Shown here: piece by piece, positions 12,198 through 24,100 of the stretch | Position numbering within the stretch: position 1 is the stretch's first letter | Layout: every line of letters begins with the position of its first letter | From: Arcuatula senhousia | Taxonomy: Eukaryota > Mollusca > Bivalvia > Mytilida > Mytilidae | DNA length: 64,000 nucleotides | Assembly: GCA_963971305.1 (NCBI GenBank) | Contig: OZ020311.1 | Location: 6,634,001-6,698,000, forward strand | Direction of reading: 5' to 3' | Translations under genes and position numbers: made by a program | The notes under the pieces: model-generated | What the model saw: only the letters and a program-made list of their open reading frames with translations | Database searches by the model: none | Told to the model about the DNA's origin: nothing

Positions 12198-12299
12198 AAA
12201 AATTGTGAGAAACAGCTATTGTGAACTATGTTCAAGTTAAACTTTTCTATGCATCGTTGTTGTTTTGCAACAGTACATGTATCTACAAGGACCGATTCT

Positions 12300-12305
12300 A
12301 ATAAA
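12300..12305 (+). promoter_or_regulatory. Candidate polyadenylation signal of the B-box gene
   Basis: AATAAA lies about 100 bp after the stop codon, a normal spacing for a short 3' UTR. No transcript evidence is available. Confidence 0.45.
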
Positions 12306-13248
12306 ACACCAATAGTTTTTAAAAATACTAGCATTCACTGGTCTTTTTATAGTCTGGTTTACTTGGGCTTATCAAAATTGACTAAAGCGTCTCAGATGAG
12401 TCTAAAAATAAACAAAATACTTGTATTTTTTTTAACAGATTAAACAATGTGCATTGTGTCCTATTCGATTTTTTATCGGGGACTTTCTGTACATTTCTTT
12501 AATTGTTGTGCAATATTATCTAGTTCTCGCGAGATGAGACTATTTTGCGTATCACACTCCGCACGATGTGATATTCAATTTCTAGTCTCGAACCCAAACT
12601 CATACTACCAAGGTAGTGAGTCTGGGAAAACACCTATTGATTTCTCGTAACCACTAGGTGGCGATCGTTATACCTTTTAACCTTTACCACGTGTGTTTAT
12701 GACGTGTTTAGCATACAAGATTCATTACAATCTGAAATGAACCAACTTTAAAAAACTCAACGTTTCATTGGTCTTACGTGGTTTTTGACAACTGGTTCTG
12801 CAAAATCAAGAATCGGATTGGTCAAACGTGTATGGTTCTGTAATCAAGAATGTCCCAATTTTTAACTCCAATAAACATAAACACATTTCCAAAACCAGGT
12901 AGACGCCCGTGAGTACATTTTAACGATTAAACGATTTTTTATTGTTAATAAAACCAACTTGTGTTCAAAAATGTAAAATATGATGTCTTATTATAAAATA
13001 AGAAATTATATGTTATAAGAAAACAACTCACATCAATTCGATAAGTTATCTCGCTATTGTATTTGCATAAATTCACTGAACCATAGGCACGGAATTCTGA
13101 ACATACGGTTGAGTGATTTTCGTCAAACACTATGATAAAGCCTGAAAGTACTCCGAACGTACACATAACAAAATAGGTAATGGGACTGTTCCAGACTCTT
13201 ATCATCTATTGATAAGCGTCTGGGTGATCGAGACTATTCAATTTCAAG

Positions 13249-13830
13249 AAAGGACAAGGTACAGATAAAGGCCCATATTTGGCCCCCTCTATGACTCAAA
13301 AATTCAAAATTGTTACGGAAAAGATTTCCTATGCTATATAGAAGTTAAAGTGAATGTACAAACTTGTTCTAATAAATTTATAAGAATATTATCTGACATT
13401 GATGAAAAACAGGGTGTTAAAACAAACAAATGTGTAAGATTTCTGTCAAATTGGGACAAATTTTGGGTCATTATTTCAATTTTTGGATGTCTCCGCCTTC
13501 TTGACCCAGAAATTTTGTTACTGAATTCTAAAATTCACTTCAATTAAAGTCTAGATCAGTTAAGAAATCCCTGGGTCATGTAGGCGGAGGCCTTTGAAAA
13601 TAACATTTAAAGCTCTAAAAATCAACATTTTTCTCGATTTTGATGATTTTACCCTGTTTTAAGTGTCTATAAAATTGAAAAATTGAGACAATTATTGGAA
13701 ATTGAAAGCATACTCATAAATTTGAACCATTTTACTCCATATATGAACTGCATTTCCATAAATTACTTAAGATTTATTTTTTTTTATAAAATAGGGGGCC
13801 AAATATGGTCCTTATCGTACCATGTCCTTT
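13249..13830. mobile_element. Foldback MITE with ~45-bp inverted ends
   Basis: The left end (aaaggacaaggtac, then cccatatttggccccct) is matched in inverse at 13790-13830. Inner segments around ctccgccttcttgacccag (13493-13512) and its inverse near 13570-13590 also pair, so the whole 0.58 kb can fold back on itself. No transposase is present and I could not fix a target duplication. Confidence 0.6.
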
Positions 13831-14098
13831 GATTGTCTGTCTGCGCGAGACACCGCAATTCATTAAAATAAAAACACAAACAAAATATATCCAAAAAATG
13901 CACAAAAACGTTGTTCATGTTAAAAGGTCTACATTTAATTAAAATTTATAATAAAAGGTGGGTTTTTTCAATTGACTCTTTTTTTCACATGTTTGCTGAA
14001 CTAAAACAAAATACATATAGGATTATTTTCCAATGAGTTATAATTATACATGTATAAGCAATTTTTGGGCCTATACTTTCACGTTAGACAGAGAAAAA

Positions 14099-14250
14099 GG
14101 TTTCACAACTACAAGTGATGAGATACGGATTTTTATCCCACTAGTTAGATATTTGTCAAAGGAAACTCGCAAATGCTCGTTTCCTAATTTGACAAATATT
14201 TAACTCGATGTGATAAAAATCCGTATCTTATCACTTATAGTTGTGAAACC
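14099..14250. mobile_element. Palindromic MITE, 152 bp
   Basis: Nearly the entire element is an inverted repeat: ggtttcacaactacaagtga at the left, its complement at the right, with atttgtcaaaggaaa and tttcctaatttgacaaat pairing around a ~16-nt loop. It lies downstream of the 3' end of the minus-strand BPL_N-type gene. Confidence 0.65.
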
Positions 14251-14688
14251 TGTATTTGTCTTTTGAGAATAAACATTCATATTATCAGTTTTGTAGTTCT
14301 TCGCTGTTTTTGTGTCCAGTTAGATTTCAAACCAAGAGCATGGCCGAATGTTTCCCGTCTAACATTATAGATGAAATTGAAATATACTCATAACTTGTCT
14401 GTACGTGTTATACCTTGTCCTTTCTTATGAGAGTGTACATATTTTCGAATGACGGGCGGACAAACGTAAAGCCGTTTTCAATAATCATCCGCTTAAAAAT
14501 GGGGATTCAGAATAGAACGAATGTTTTAATGAAAGAAGCAAAGAAGTACCAATAGGACATTCAAATATCAAAAGTCGACAAAACCAGTAAATACGAACGA
14601 AACAGAGACAACATAAAAACCCCAAAATACAGCGAGAGGAATAACGAAAAGAAAAGTGACCAAAAGAAAGACTAGTGATTTAAAGGTT

Positions 14689-15146
14689 TTACTCAGATAT
14701 ACAATCAATATCTAATAAATGGAGCAATACAGAAAACAATGAATTTCTTTGCTTTTGTGTCTGTTCTAAAGTCGGTATAATATCTGTTAAATATGGATCC
14801 TCTGAATTCATCTTTTCTGGAATGTACTCCACGTGAGCCCCGCTCAAAATAGCAGTTCCTTGTCCGACTTTGCATTGAACTATTGCATCATGGTTACAAC
14901 AACCATAATATAAAATTGTTTTAACTTTATCCGAATCTAAATCTTCGTCTGGTAAAAAGTGGCCACCGCCATTATAATACGAAGAAATGTTTTTCGGTAT
15001 ATTCACTAGGTGTTCTTGTCCTTCATTAGCTGAGTATTTCGATTTTAGATAGCTTGTGAATTCATGATTTGTAGACAATTCCGCTACACAGGCCCCAGCT
15101 TCGCTGTCATACACAAACCCGGGAAACGTTGGCCCAACACAAAGTC
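14689..15146 (-). CDS. Last exon of the BPL_N-type gene (catalytic His/Glu region)
   Basis: This exon follows a TTATTTTAG acceptor, completes a split Gly codon and runs 152 codons to the stop. It contains the S Y Y N G G G H F loop, a Cys-rich Y Y G C C N H D stretch, and the G A H V E Y motif where the triad His and Glu of class I amidotransferase-like folds are expected. An ATG-initiated frame continues to 15270, but its first codons lie in intron. Confidence 0.8.
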
Positions 15147-18100
15147 CTAAAATAATGAGAAAAATCGTATCTTGAAATTTGTATTTTCTATTCGGCAATG
15201 TTTTGACATTTAGAATAGATAAAACATGCATCAACATGGCCTCATGTATGGAAGGGGATATCCGCCACAAATATGTTCATTTGTTCTTTGTTTATGTGTA
15301 GATTTGCAATTCGTTACATGTTCAATTATTTCTTTCTTCAGTGTAAATTTGTCAATTATTTATTTGAGAAGTACATTTTCCCACTTGGTTACCTGTATTT
15401 ATCATGTGTTTTATTTGTTTCATGTAGTTTCGTTCATGGGTACTTTACTGCTTTTATAATGGTTAATTTGTTCTTTGTGTATTTGTCAATTATTTCCCTC
15501 TCAAAGCTAGTTTACAATTATCTTTTATCGCTTATTGTAACTCCTGAACTTAATTATTCGTAATTTGTATTTATATTTTTTTTTCAAAATTGTCACCCTT
15601 ACAAAGTACGCATTAACATTTTACAAATGAAGAAAGAACACGTTACTCATGAGTGATTTTGCACCGGAAATAGTGTCGGCCAGTCAAACAGAGAGCACTA
15701 TATACATATAGATACAAATATAGAGTATTGGCTACACACCGAGTTGCATAATTTTATTTTCATATGCACTTTCTGATGAATTGAGGGGAATTACATTATC
15801 AATGAGGGTTATGAAAAAGTCTAAGTTTAAAGGGCAATAAATCCCACAACTGAGGAACGAAATTTTTGGTTAATTGGCACAACTATACATATGGTGTATA
15901 TGCTACATGGGGGTCATTTTTCTTTAAGAAATTGAGCGGAATAAGTGTGACGGACAGACGAAGTGACACATAGACAGACGGACGGACAGAATAAAAAAAT
16001 ATGTCTTCCCACTAAAGTGGAAAATTGGCACAAGAAAATCAAAATACCTCGACTGGAAAAATAGTCGCTTGACACCAAGAAATGCCTAACATTGGTATTT
16101 GTAATTTTGAAACCACTGGGCGATAACCGCTGCTGGTGGACCAGAGGTCCCGGAGGGTAATCACAAGCCTGGTTGTCAGACTTGTCTGACATGAATTGTC
16201 ATAAAATTTCTAATATATTGTCGCTGAAATTTCCGATTGTTAAATTCAAAATTGATGAAAACACCAGGTTTCTTTCCTTGTAATGCACATGGTTGATACC
16301 CTCGGTGCTGGATTTGGCTTCCTTGTTCGAACGTTTTGGTTTTGAGTACTTTTCGTTTTCAACTATTTTGGATTTTGACCTTCCAATGTTTTGGTTTAAA
16401 TGCTACTGATGAGAGGTTACTCCTTGAAATATCGATATATAGCATATCCAAATTAACCGTTTATACCCGCGTTTTGGTATTTGTAATTTTGAAACCACTG
16501 GGCGATAACCGCTGCTGGTGGACCAGAGGTCCCCGAGGGTAATCACAAGCCTGGTTGTCAGACTTGTCTGACATGAATTGTCATAAAATTTCTAATATAT
16601 TGTCGCTGAAATTTCCGATTGTTAAATTCAAAATTGATGAAAACACCAGGTTTCTTTCCTTGTAATGCACATGGTTGATACCCTCGGTGCTGGATTTGGC
16701 TTCCTTGTTCGAACGTTTTGGTTTTGAGTACTTTTCGTTTTCAACTGTTTTGGATTTTGACCTTCCAATGTTTTGGTTTAAATGCTACTGATGAGAGGTT
16801 ACTCCTTGAAATATCGATATATAGCATATCCAAATTAACCGTTTATACCCGCGTTTTGGTATTTGTAATATATCTGTTTAGAGTAAAAATGTGTCCAAGG
16901 ATAGTTTCTTTTGCACATGGTTGATACCCTCGGTGCTGGATTTGGCTTCCTTGTTCGAACGTTTTGGTTTTGAGTACTTTTCGTTTTCAACTATTTTGGA
17001 TTTTGACCTTCCAATGTTTTGGTTTAAATGCTACTGATGAGAGGTTACTCCTTGAAATATCGATATATAGCATATCCAAATTAACCGTTTATACCCGCGT
17101 TTTGGTATTTGTAATTTTGAAACCACTGGGCGATAACCGCTGCTGGTGGACCAGAGGTCCCCGAGGGTAATCACAAGCCTGGTTGTCAGACTTGTCTGAC
17201 ATGAATTGTCATAAAATTTCTAATATATTGTCGCTGAAATTTCCGATTGTTAAATTCAAAATTGATGAAAACACCAGGTTTCTTTCCTTGTAATGCACAT
17301 GGTTGATACCCTCGGTGCTGGATTTGGCTTCCTTGTTCGAACGTTTTGGTTTTGAGTACTTTTCGTTTTCAACTGTTTTGGATTTTGACCTTCCAATGTT
17401 TTGGTTTAAATGCTACTGATGAGAGGTTACTCCTTGAAATATCGATATATAGCATATCCAAATTAACCGTTTATACCCGCGTTTTGGTATTTGTAATATA
17501 TCTGTTTAGAGTAAAAATGTGTCCAAGGATAGTTTCTTTTGCACATGGTTGATACCCTCGGTGCTGGATTTGGCTTCCTTGTTCGAACGTTTTGGTTTTG
17601 AGTACTTTTCGTTTTCAACTATTTTGGATTTTGACCTTCCAATGTTTTGGTTTAAATGCTACTGATGAGAGGTTACTCCTTGAAATATCGATATATAGCA
17701 TATCCAAATTAACCGTTTATACCCGCGTTTTGGTATTTGTAATTTTGAAACCACTGGGCGATAACCGCTGCTGGTGGACCAGAGGTCCCCGAGGGTAATC
17801 ACAAGCCTGGTTGTCAGACTTGTCTGACATGAATTGTCATAAAATTTCTAATATATTGTCGCTGAAATTTCCGATTGTTAAATTCAAAATTGATGAAAAC
17901 ACCAGGTTTCTTTCCTTGTAATGCACATGGTTGATACCCTCGGTGCTGGATTTGGCTTCCTTGTTCGAACGTTTTGGTTTTGAGTACTTTTCGTTTTCAA
18001 CTGTTTTGGATTTTGACCTTCCAATGTTTTGGTTTAAATGCTACTGATGAGAGGTTACTCCTTGAAATATCGATATATAGCATATCCAAATTAACCGTTT

Positions 18101-21100
18101 ATACCCGCGTTTTGGTATTTGTAATATATCTGTTTAGAGTAAAAATGTGTCCAAGGATAGTTTCTTTTGCACATGGTTGATACCCTCGGTGCTGGATTTG
18201 GCTTCCTTGTTCGAACGTTTTGGTTTTGAGTACTTTTCGTTTTCAACTATTTTGGATTTTGACCTTCCAATGTTTTGGTTTAAATGCTACTGATGAGAGG
18301 TTACTCCTTGAAATATCGATATATAGCATATCCAAATTAACCGTTTATACCCGCGTTTTGGTATTTGTAATATATCTGTTTAGAGTAAAAATGTGTCCAA
18401 GGATAGTTTCTTTTGCACATGGTTGATATCCTCGGTGCTGGATTTGGCTTCCTTGTTCGAACGTTTTGGTTTTGAGTACTTTTCGTTTTCAACTGTTTTG
18501 GATTTTGACCTTCCAATGTTTTGGTTTAAATGCTACTGATGAGAGGTTACTCCTTGAAATATCGATATATAGCATATCCAAATTAACCGTTTATACCCGC
18601 GTTTTGGTATTTGTAATATATCTGTTTAGAGTAAAAATGTGTCCAAGGATAGTTTCTTTTGTGCGTCTTATATTAAAAACGAAAGAATATATATGTTTAA
18701 ATGGAAAGAATATGTTAAAAAAAAAACAAATCTGGGTACAGGGATTTAGCATAAGGTACAGCTAATAATATTTTTTTGTTTGTATGCTAGTTCAAGTAAA
18801 TGGTCTTCCGACAATATTGGTGAAGCAGAAGGCAATAAAAAGTTCATAAAATTTGATTTCAAAGTGGCCTATCTCGAAAATCATTTTTTGGATGATGCTG
18901 GAAATCGAACTTGACCTGTATTTTATAGTACTAAACAGCTGTGCAAAATATCATTCAAATCCTTTGACGCGTTTTCAAGTTATTGGTCGGAAACCTTCGG
19001 GGGACGGACGGACAGACACCGAAAAAAAACTGAGGGTATAACATAATACCCTGCCACTTCGTGTGGCGGGGTATAAAAATTTACTATAGTATGTTGTCTC
19101 GAATGAATAAATGTAGTTATATGGGACGTAAAGGCGAAGGCGAAAAATATTTTTAAACAGTTTTCCTGCATTTACGCATAACATTGTCAGACTTGTATAA
19201 CAGCGGTTCGCACCGGTCTGTTATACAAAAGTTCGGGGAAAACTAGCTCACTTTTTAAATGAAACAAAACACGAAATAAAGTTCCAAATGTTAATTATTC
19301 ATAAAATACATATGGCATAATCCACATAAAACAATACAATATATTTAAAAAGACGGATTTCCGTAATAACGTATAAATTACAATTCACTTGAAAAACGTA
19401 CGACGTCCGTACAGTTACAATGTCGGATTCCAACTGCCCTAAACATTCTTAATCCGCGATATAACAATTACATAACACAAACAGAATATAAAAAAAAAAT
19501 GGCATGTCAAAACATATATTAAAGAATTGAGCTTAACTAATGAATACAGGAAATCGATTTCGGACAATTGAGAAAGAGTTATTTATCAAATGGATTATCT
19601 TATAATACTTATCAGCTTGTGTGTAAAGTTGTCAACTAATTATGCAATGAGAATAAAAGATTCTTATTAAAACATATATGAAATGTAGTAAAATTAAAAC
19701 TTAAATGACAAATACAATAGCCTCAAAGCATGAAAATATTAAAGCGTATTTTTCCACTGTCACAATTCCCTCCCGGTACAAACGAGACTCTGTCCCCAGA
19801 GTCGTAATAAAAACGAAACACTAAAATTTCCTCGGTCTTCCTCGATTTATCTTGTTGCCACCGAAGTATTTAGTTTGTTGAGGTTGGTTACACGTATTAA
19901 ACTGTGGTGTAAGTTGTGGCTGGTACCACTGCGATGGTTGATGGGGCAGGTGCCACTGTGGTGTTGTTTGAGGCTGGTTCCAATGTGGTGTTTGTTGAGG
20001 CTGGTTCCAATGTTGTGTTTGTTGAGGCGGGTAATAGTTGGGTGTTTGATTCAACTGTTGTTTTTGTTGTTCTTGTTGGTGTTGGTTCCCGGCTTGTTGA
20101 CATTGATTTATTTGTTGTGATTGCTCATTCAACTGCTTAGCTTGTTCTAGTTTCTTCTCTAGCTCCTCGATTTTATTTTCGTATTCTATTTCAGATCGAA
20201 CTATGACGGTCCTTAGATCTTCCATTCTAGAATCGACTAGACTTCGATCATATAGGAAGCCATCTTGTCTAATTTCTAGTTCTTTTATTGTTGCCCTTAG
20301 CTTTTTGACTGTGTCCAAATTTTTATCATCCGCGGCATTCTTTCCTCTTAGCTCTTCTACAGTTTTGTTCAGCCTCTTTATGGAATTGTTCGCACTATCA
20401 TTTTCCCTGCTTAGCGTTAATATTTCGTTTTTCGCTTCATTATGGTCGCCAACGCTCTTTTGTAGTTTTCGTTTTAGATTTTTGTTTTCGTTTTTCAGAT
20501 TTTCCTTTTCTTCGTTCCACATTTTTCGTTTTTCTTTCAATTGATTCTTAATTTCATCGATGACTTTTTCCAAATGTGAATTTTCCTTTGTTATTTTGTC
20601 GTTTTGAACCGATAAAACGTTAATCTGGCACTCGAATTTCTGAGCTGCTTTTATTCCGAGGTGTGCATTTGAATTTGACCTACATGTCTTTCTAAATTCT
20701 TGTTCATCGAGGACCGCAAACGGAAAACTTTCACATACTTTCTTCTGAATAAATGAATTCATTCTTTTACTGTCCCTAAGAATTCTTTTCTGTGACTTAG
20801 GCCTCGGGTTGACAGTCGAGCACTGTTTGATTAAATGTCCAAATTGTCCACAGCGAAAACATCTAGATGAATTCATCTTCGGTATGAAATTACAATGTTG
20901 AGGAATTCGAAATTCAGGTGGACACCACCAGTTGAAACGATAAAAACTGTTATCCATCGTACACGGCGATCTTGCACCAATTCGGCTTACAAGTTCCACT
21001 TGGCGAATTGTCACGGGTTCTAGCACCAAAATATAACAGCGGTTCGCACCGGTCTGTTATACAAAAGTTCGGGGAAAACTAGCTCACTTTTTAAATGAAA

Positions 21101-24100
21101 CAAAACACGAAATAAAGTTCCAAATGTTAATTATTCATAAAATACATATGGCATAATCCACATAAAACAATACAATATATTTAAAAAGACGGATTTCCGT
21201 AATAACGTATAAATTACAATTCACTTGAAAAACGTACGACGTCCGTACAGTTACAATGTCGGATTCCAACTGCCCTAAAACATTCTTAATCCGCGATATA
21301 ACAATTACATAACACAAACAGAATATAAAAAAAAATGGCATGTCAAAACATATATTAAAGAATTGAGCTTAACTAATGAATACAGGAAATCGATTTCGGA
21401 CAATTGAGAAAGAGTTATTTATCAAATGGATTATCTTATAATACTTATCAGCTTGTGTGTAAAGTTGTCAACTAATTATGCAATGAGAATAAAAGATTCT
21501 AATTAAAACATATATGAAATGTAGTAAAATTAAAACTTAAATGACAAATACAATAGCCTCAAAGCATGAAAATATTAAAGCGTATTTTTCCACTGTCACA
21601 CTTGCAATAAATGCAATCAACATTGAGAACCTGTATAAACCTTTGGGACAATAAATACTTCTTAATCGAAAACTAACTTAACCCTGTAAGTGGACATTTT
21701 TATAAAGGGCAGATGGACGAACGAACGAACCTGAACATCAATTTTCTTTATTCAACTCTACTTTCGAAAACAGTGCAAAAGTAGCAAAGCAAATGATGAC
21801 AACAAATTACGTGCGATATCAAGAAACTTTCTTTATTTCCTAAGCAACTTCCCCCTATACCAGCAATAATAGGGCCTTTCTCTATTATAGGGTAATTTAA
21901 ATTTCTGTTTTTGTTTTTTTTTGTCCCCCGCCGCAACGCGGAGCGAGGATATAAAAATGCCAGGCGTCCGTCCGTCGCACTTTTTAGCTCACCTGCCCAA
22001 GGCCAGGTGAGCTATTGCCATCACTTGGCGTCCGTCGTCGTCGTCCGTCGTCGTCGTCGTCGTTAACTTTTCTTCAAACTTCTTCTCCTCTGAAACGGCT
22101 GAACAGATTCGAACCAAATTTGGTCTGATGGTACCTTAGGGTATCCCCCACAGAACTGATGTGGGGATTTTTGATTCGTCGAAAAACATGGCCGCCGTTG
22201 CTAAAAATAGACCAGGGGGTCAGACTACTGTTTTTGGCTTGTAAATCAAAAAGTATAAGAGATCTCTAGAAAGGTCTCCATTTGGTCCAAGTTGTCAGAT
22301 GACCCCTTATAGGGGTTACAGCCCCTTAAAGGTGAAAAATAGCGTTTTTTCATGTTTTTGGCCTATAGAAAGAAAACTATTGCAGATAGAGAAAAGCTGT
22401 TGCTTGCTTAAATGTTCAGCTCATTTAGCTCTACAAAAGTCTCAATAGGGTCGAAGTTGTCAGATGACCCCTTATAGGGGTTACGGCCCCTGAAATAATG
22501 TTTTCTATTGAATGAAAACTATTGTAGATAGAGAGAAGATGTTGCTTGCTTAAATGTTCAGCTAATTTAGCTGTACAAAAGTCTCCATAGGGTCGAAGTT
22601 GTCAGATGACCCCTTTTAGGGGTTGCGGCCCCTAAAATGAAGTTTTTTCATGTTTTAGCCTATAGATAGAAAACTATAGCAGATAGAGAAAAGCTGTTGC
22701 TTGCTTAAATGTTCAGCTCATTTAGCTCTATAAAAGTCTCCATAGGATCGAAGTCGTCTGATGACCCTTAATATGGGGTTACGGCCCCTAAAATAACCTT
22801 TTTCATATTTTTGGCCTATAGATTGAAAACTATAGCAGATAGAGAAAAGCTGTTGCTTGCTTAAAAGTTCAGTTTATTTAGCTCTACAAAAGTCTCAATA
22901 GGATTGAAATTGTCAGATGTCCCTTAATAGGGGTTACAGCCCCTAAAATAACCCTTTTCATGTTTTTGACCTTTAGAATGAAAACTATAGCAGATAGAGA
23001 AAAGCTGTTGCTTGCTTAAATGTTCAGCGCATAAAGCTCTACAAAAGTCTCCATAGGGTTGAAATTGTCAGATTACCCCTTATAGGGGTTACGGCCCCAA
23101 AAATAACGGTTTTTCGTGTTTTTGGCAAATAGAATGAAAACTATAGTAGATAAAGAAAAAACTGTTGCTTGCTTAAATGTTCAGCTCATTTAGCTCTACA
23201 AAATATAGGGTTGACATCAAGACCAGGTGAGCGATTTAGGCTCCTGGGAGCCTCTTGTTTCCGTAACAGATTTCTCAGCTACTATTAATCATAGGCTTTC
23301 AATATTTGGTATGCAGCTTCAGGTAGGGGTCAAAATAGAAAAAAAAATCGTGGCAGATTTCTAAGCTTCTACTATTCGTACGCTTTCCATATTTGGTATG
23401 CAGCTTTAGGTAGGGGTCCCATATGGTGGGATGGCTTACCTACTTCCTGTTTAACAAACGGACTTAATTTTTTTTGCCACACGCCAGGGGACCCAGGAAT
23501 TCCGTTCTTGTTGGTTTTGTTTTTGTTTTCGTTTGTTTGTTTGGCTGTTTTTTCGGGGGGGATATGTGGAACCTGGGTTTTTGTCATAATATTGTTGATG
23601 CACAACCACTATCCGACCCGACACTTACCTGTTTTCATTCGTGTATTTGTTAGTAGATATTTTGACGATTTACCATGTACAACACATTAAAATAAAGTTT
23701 GAGTAAGTAAATAATAACCTTAATACTATGAAATTTTTATCATTTGACATGATCTCCGATTCACATGCAAGTTTACTCCTCTCTACAACCGTCGTTATTT
23801 CCCAATGTTTTGAGTTTAAAACCATTTATGATGATCTATAGGACTTCTTAGGGACTAGAAATACCAAACTAGAAAATCTGTGAGTAGCTGTTCACAAATA
23901 AATACCATCGAAGGTCAAATTTTAAAGTAGAAGGTGCACATCTAGATTGCGGTATTATTTTAGGCATGTTTTCCTTGACTGAATTGGTGTTGCTCCATTT
24001 CGTGTGTGAAGTATTTCAGCAGTGCATCTATGCACGATTTGTTCAGCGGCATCTCTTACGATGCGGGGTCTGGGTGGCCGAGTGGTCAAAGGCGCTGGTT

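Larger units (their letters stand above)
16090..18660 (+). repeat. Hammerhead-bearing tandem array, alternating 382- and 246-bp units
   Basis: A shared ~195-bp core (from gcacatggttgata to ggtatttgtaat) is repeated with starts spaced 382, 246, 382, 246, 382, 246 and 246 bp. Long (A) units carry a ~190-bp insert with ccactgggcgataaccgctg and gttgtcagacttgtctgac. Short (B) units carry a ~50-bp segment with gtaaaaatgtgtccaaggat. Copies are nearly identical, which implies recent amplification or gene conversion. Each core holds one hammerhead ribozyme. The similar 68-99 codon frames in each unit come from the same repeat and are not regarded as genes. The array lies in the large intron of the minus-strand BPL_N-type gene. 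Confidence 0.92.
19196..21600 (-). mobile_element. Non-autonomous LTR retrotransposon, gag-only (TR-GAG type)
   Basis: Two direct LTRs of 569 bp (19196-19764 and 21032-21600) differ at about three positions. On the minus strand they begin TGTGACAGTGG. The flanks share CTTG (19192-19195 and 21601-21604), a 4-bp target duplication that could be read as ACTTG. Next to the 5' LTR lies a primer-binding candidate (TGGTGCTAGAACCCGTGAC), and next to the 3' LTR a polypurine tract (GGGAGGGAAT). The internal 1.27 kb encodes one Gag-like protein; protease, reverse transcriptase and integrase are absent, so it must depend on enzymes supplied in trans. The near-identical LTRs indicate a young insertion. 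It lies in the BPL_N-type gene intron, in the same orientation. Confidence 0.85.

Noticed and set aside
16336..18765. Eight near-identical 68-99 codon ORFs (M V L S T F R F Q L F W I L...) as a tandem gene family
   Set aside because: They are translations of a non-coding tandem repeat. The frame crosses the hammerhead core and differs at its end only by unit type. The diverged copy at 54521-54862 keeps part of the frame because the ribozyme sequence is conserved, not because a protein is.
19875..20544. Hydrophobic ORFs on the plus strand (20203-20544 and others)
   Set aside because: They are antisense shadows of the Gln-rich and coiled-coil parts of the Gag-like ORF.
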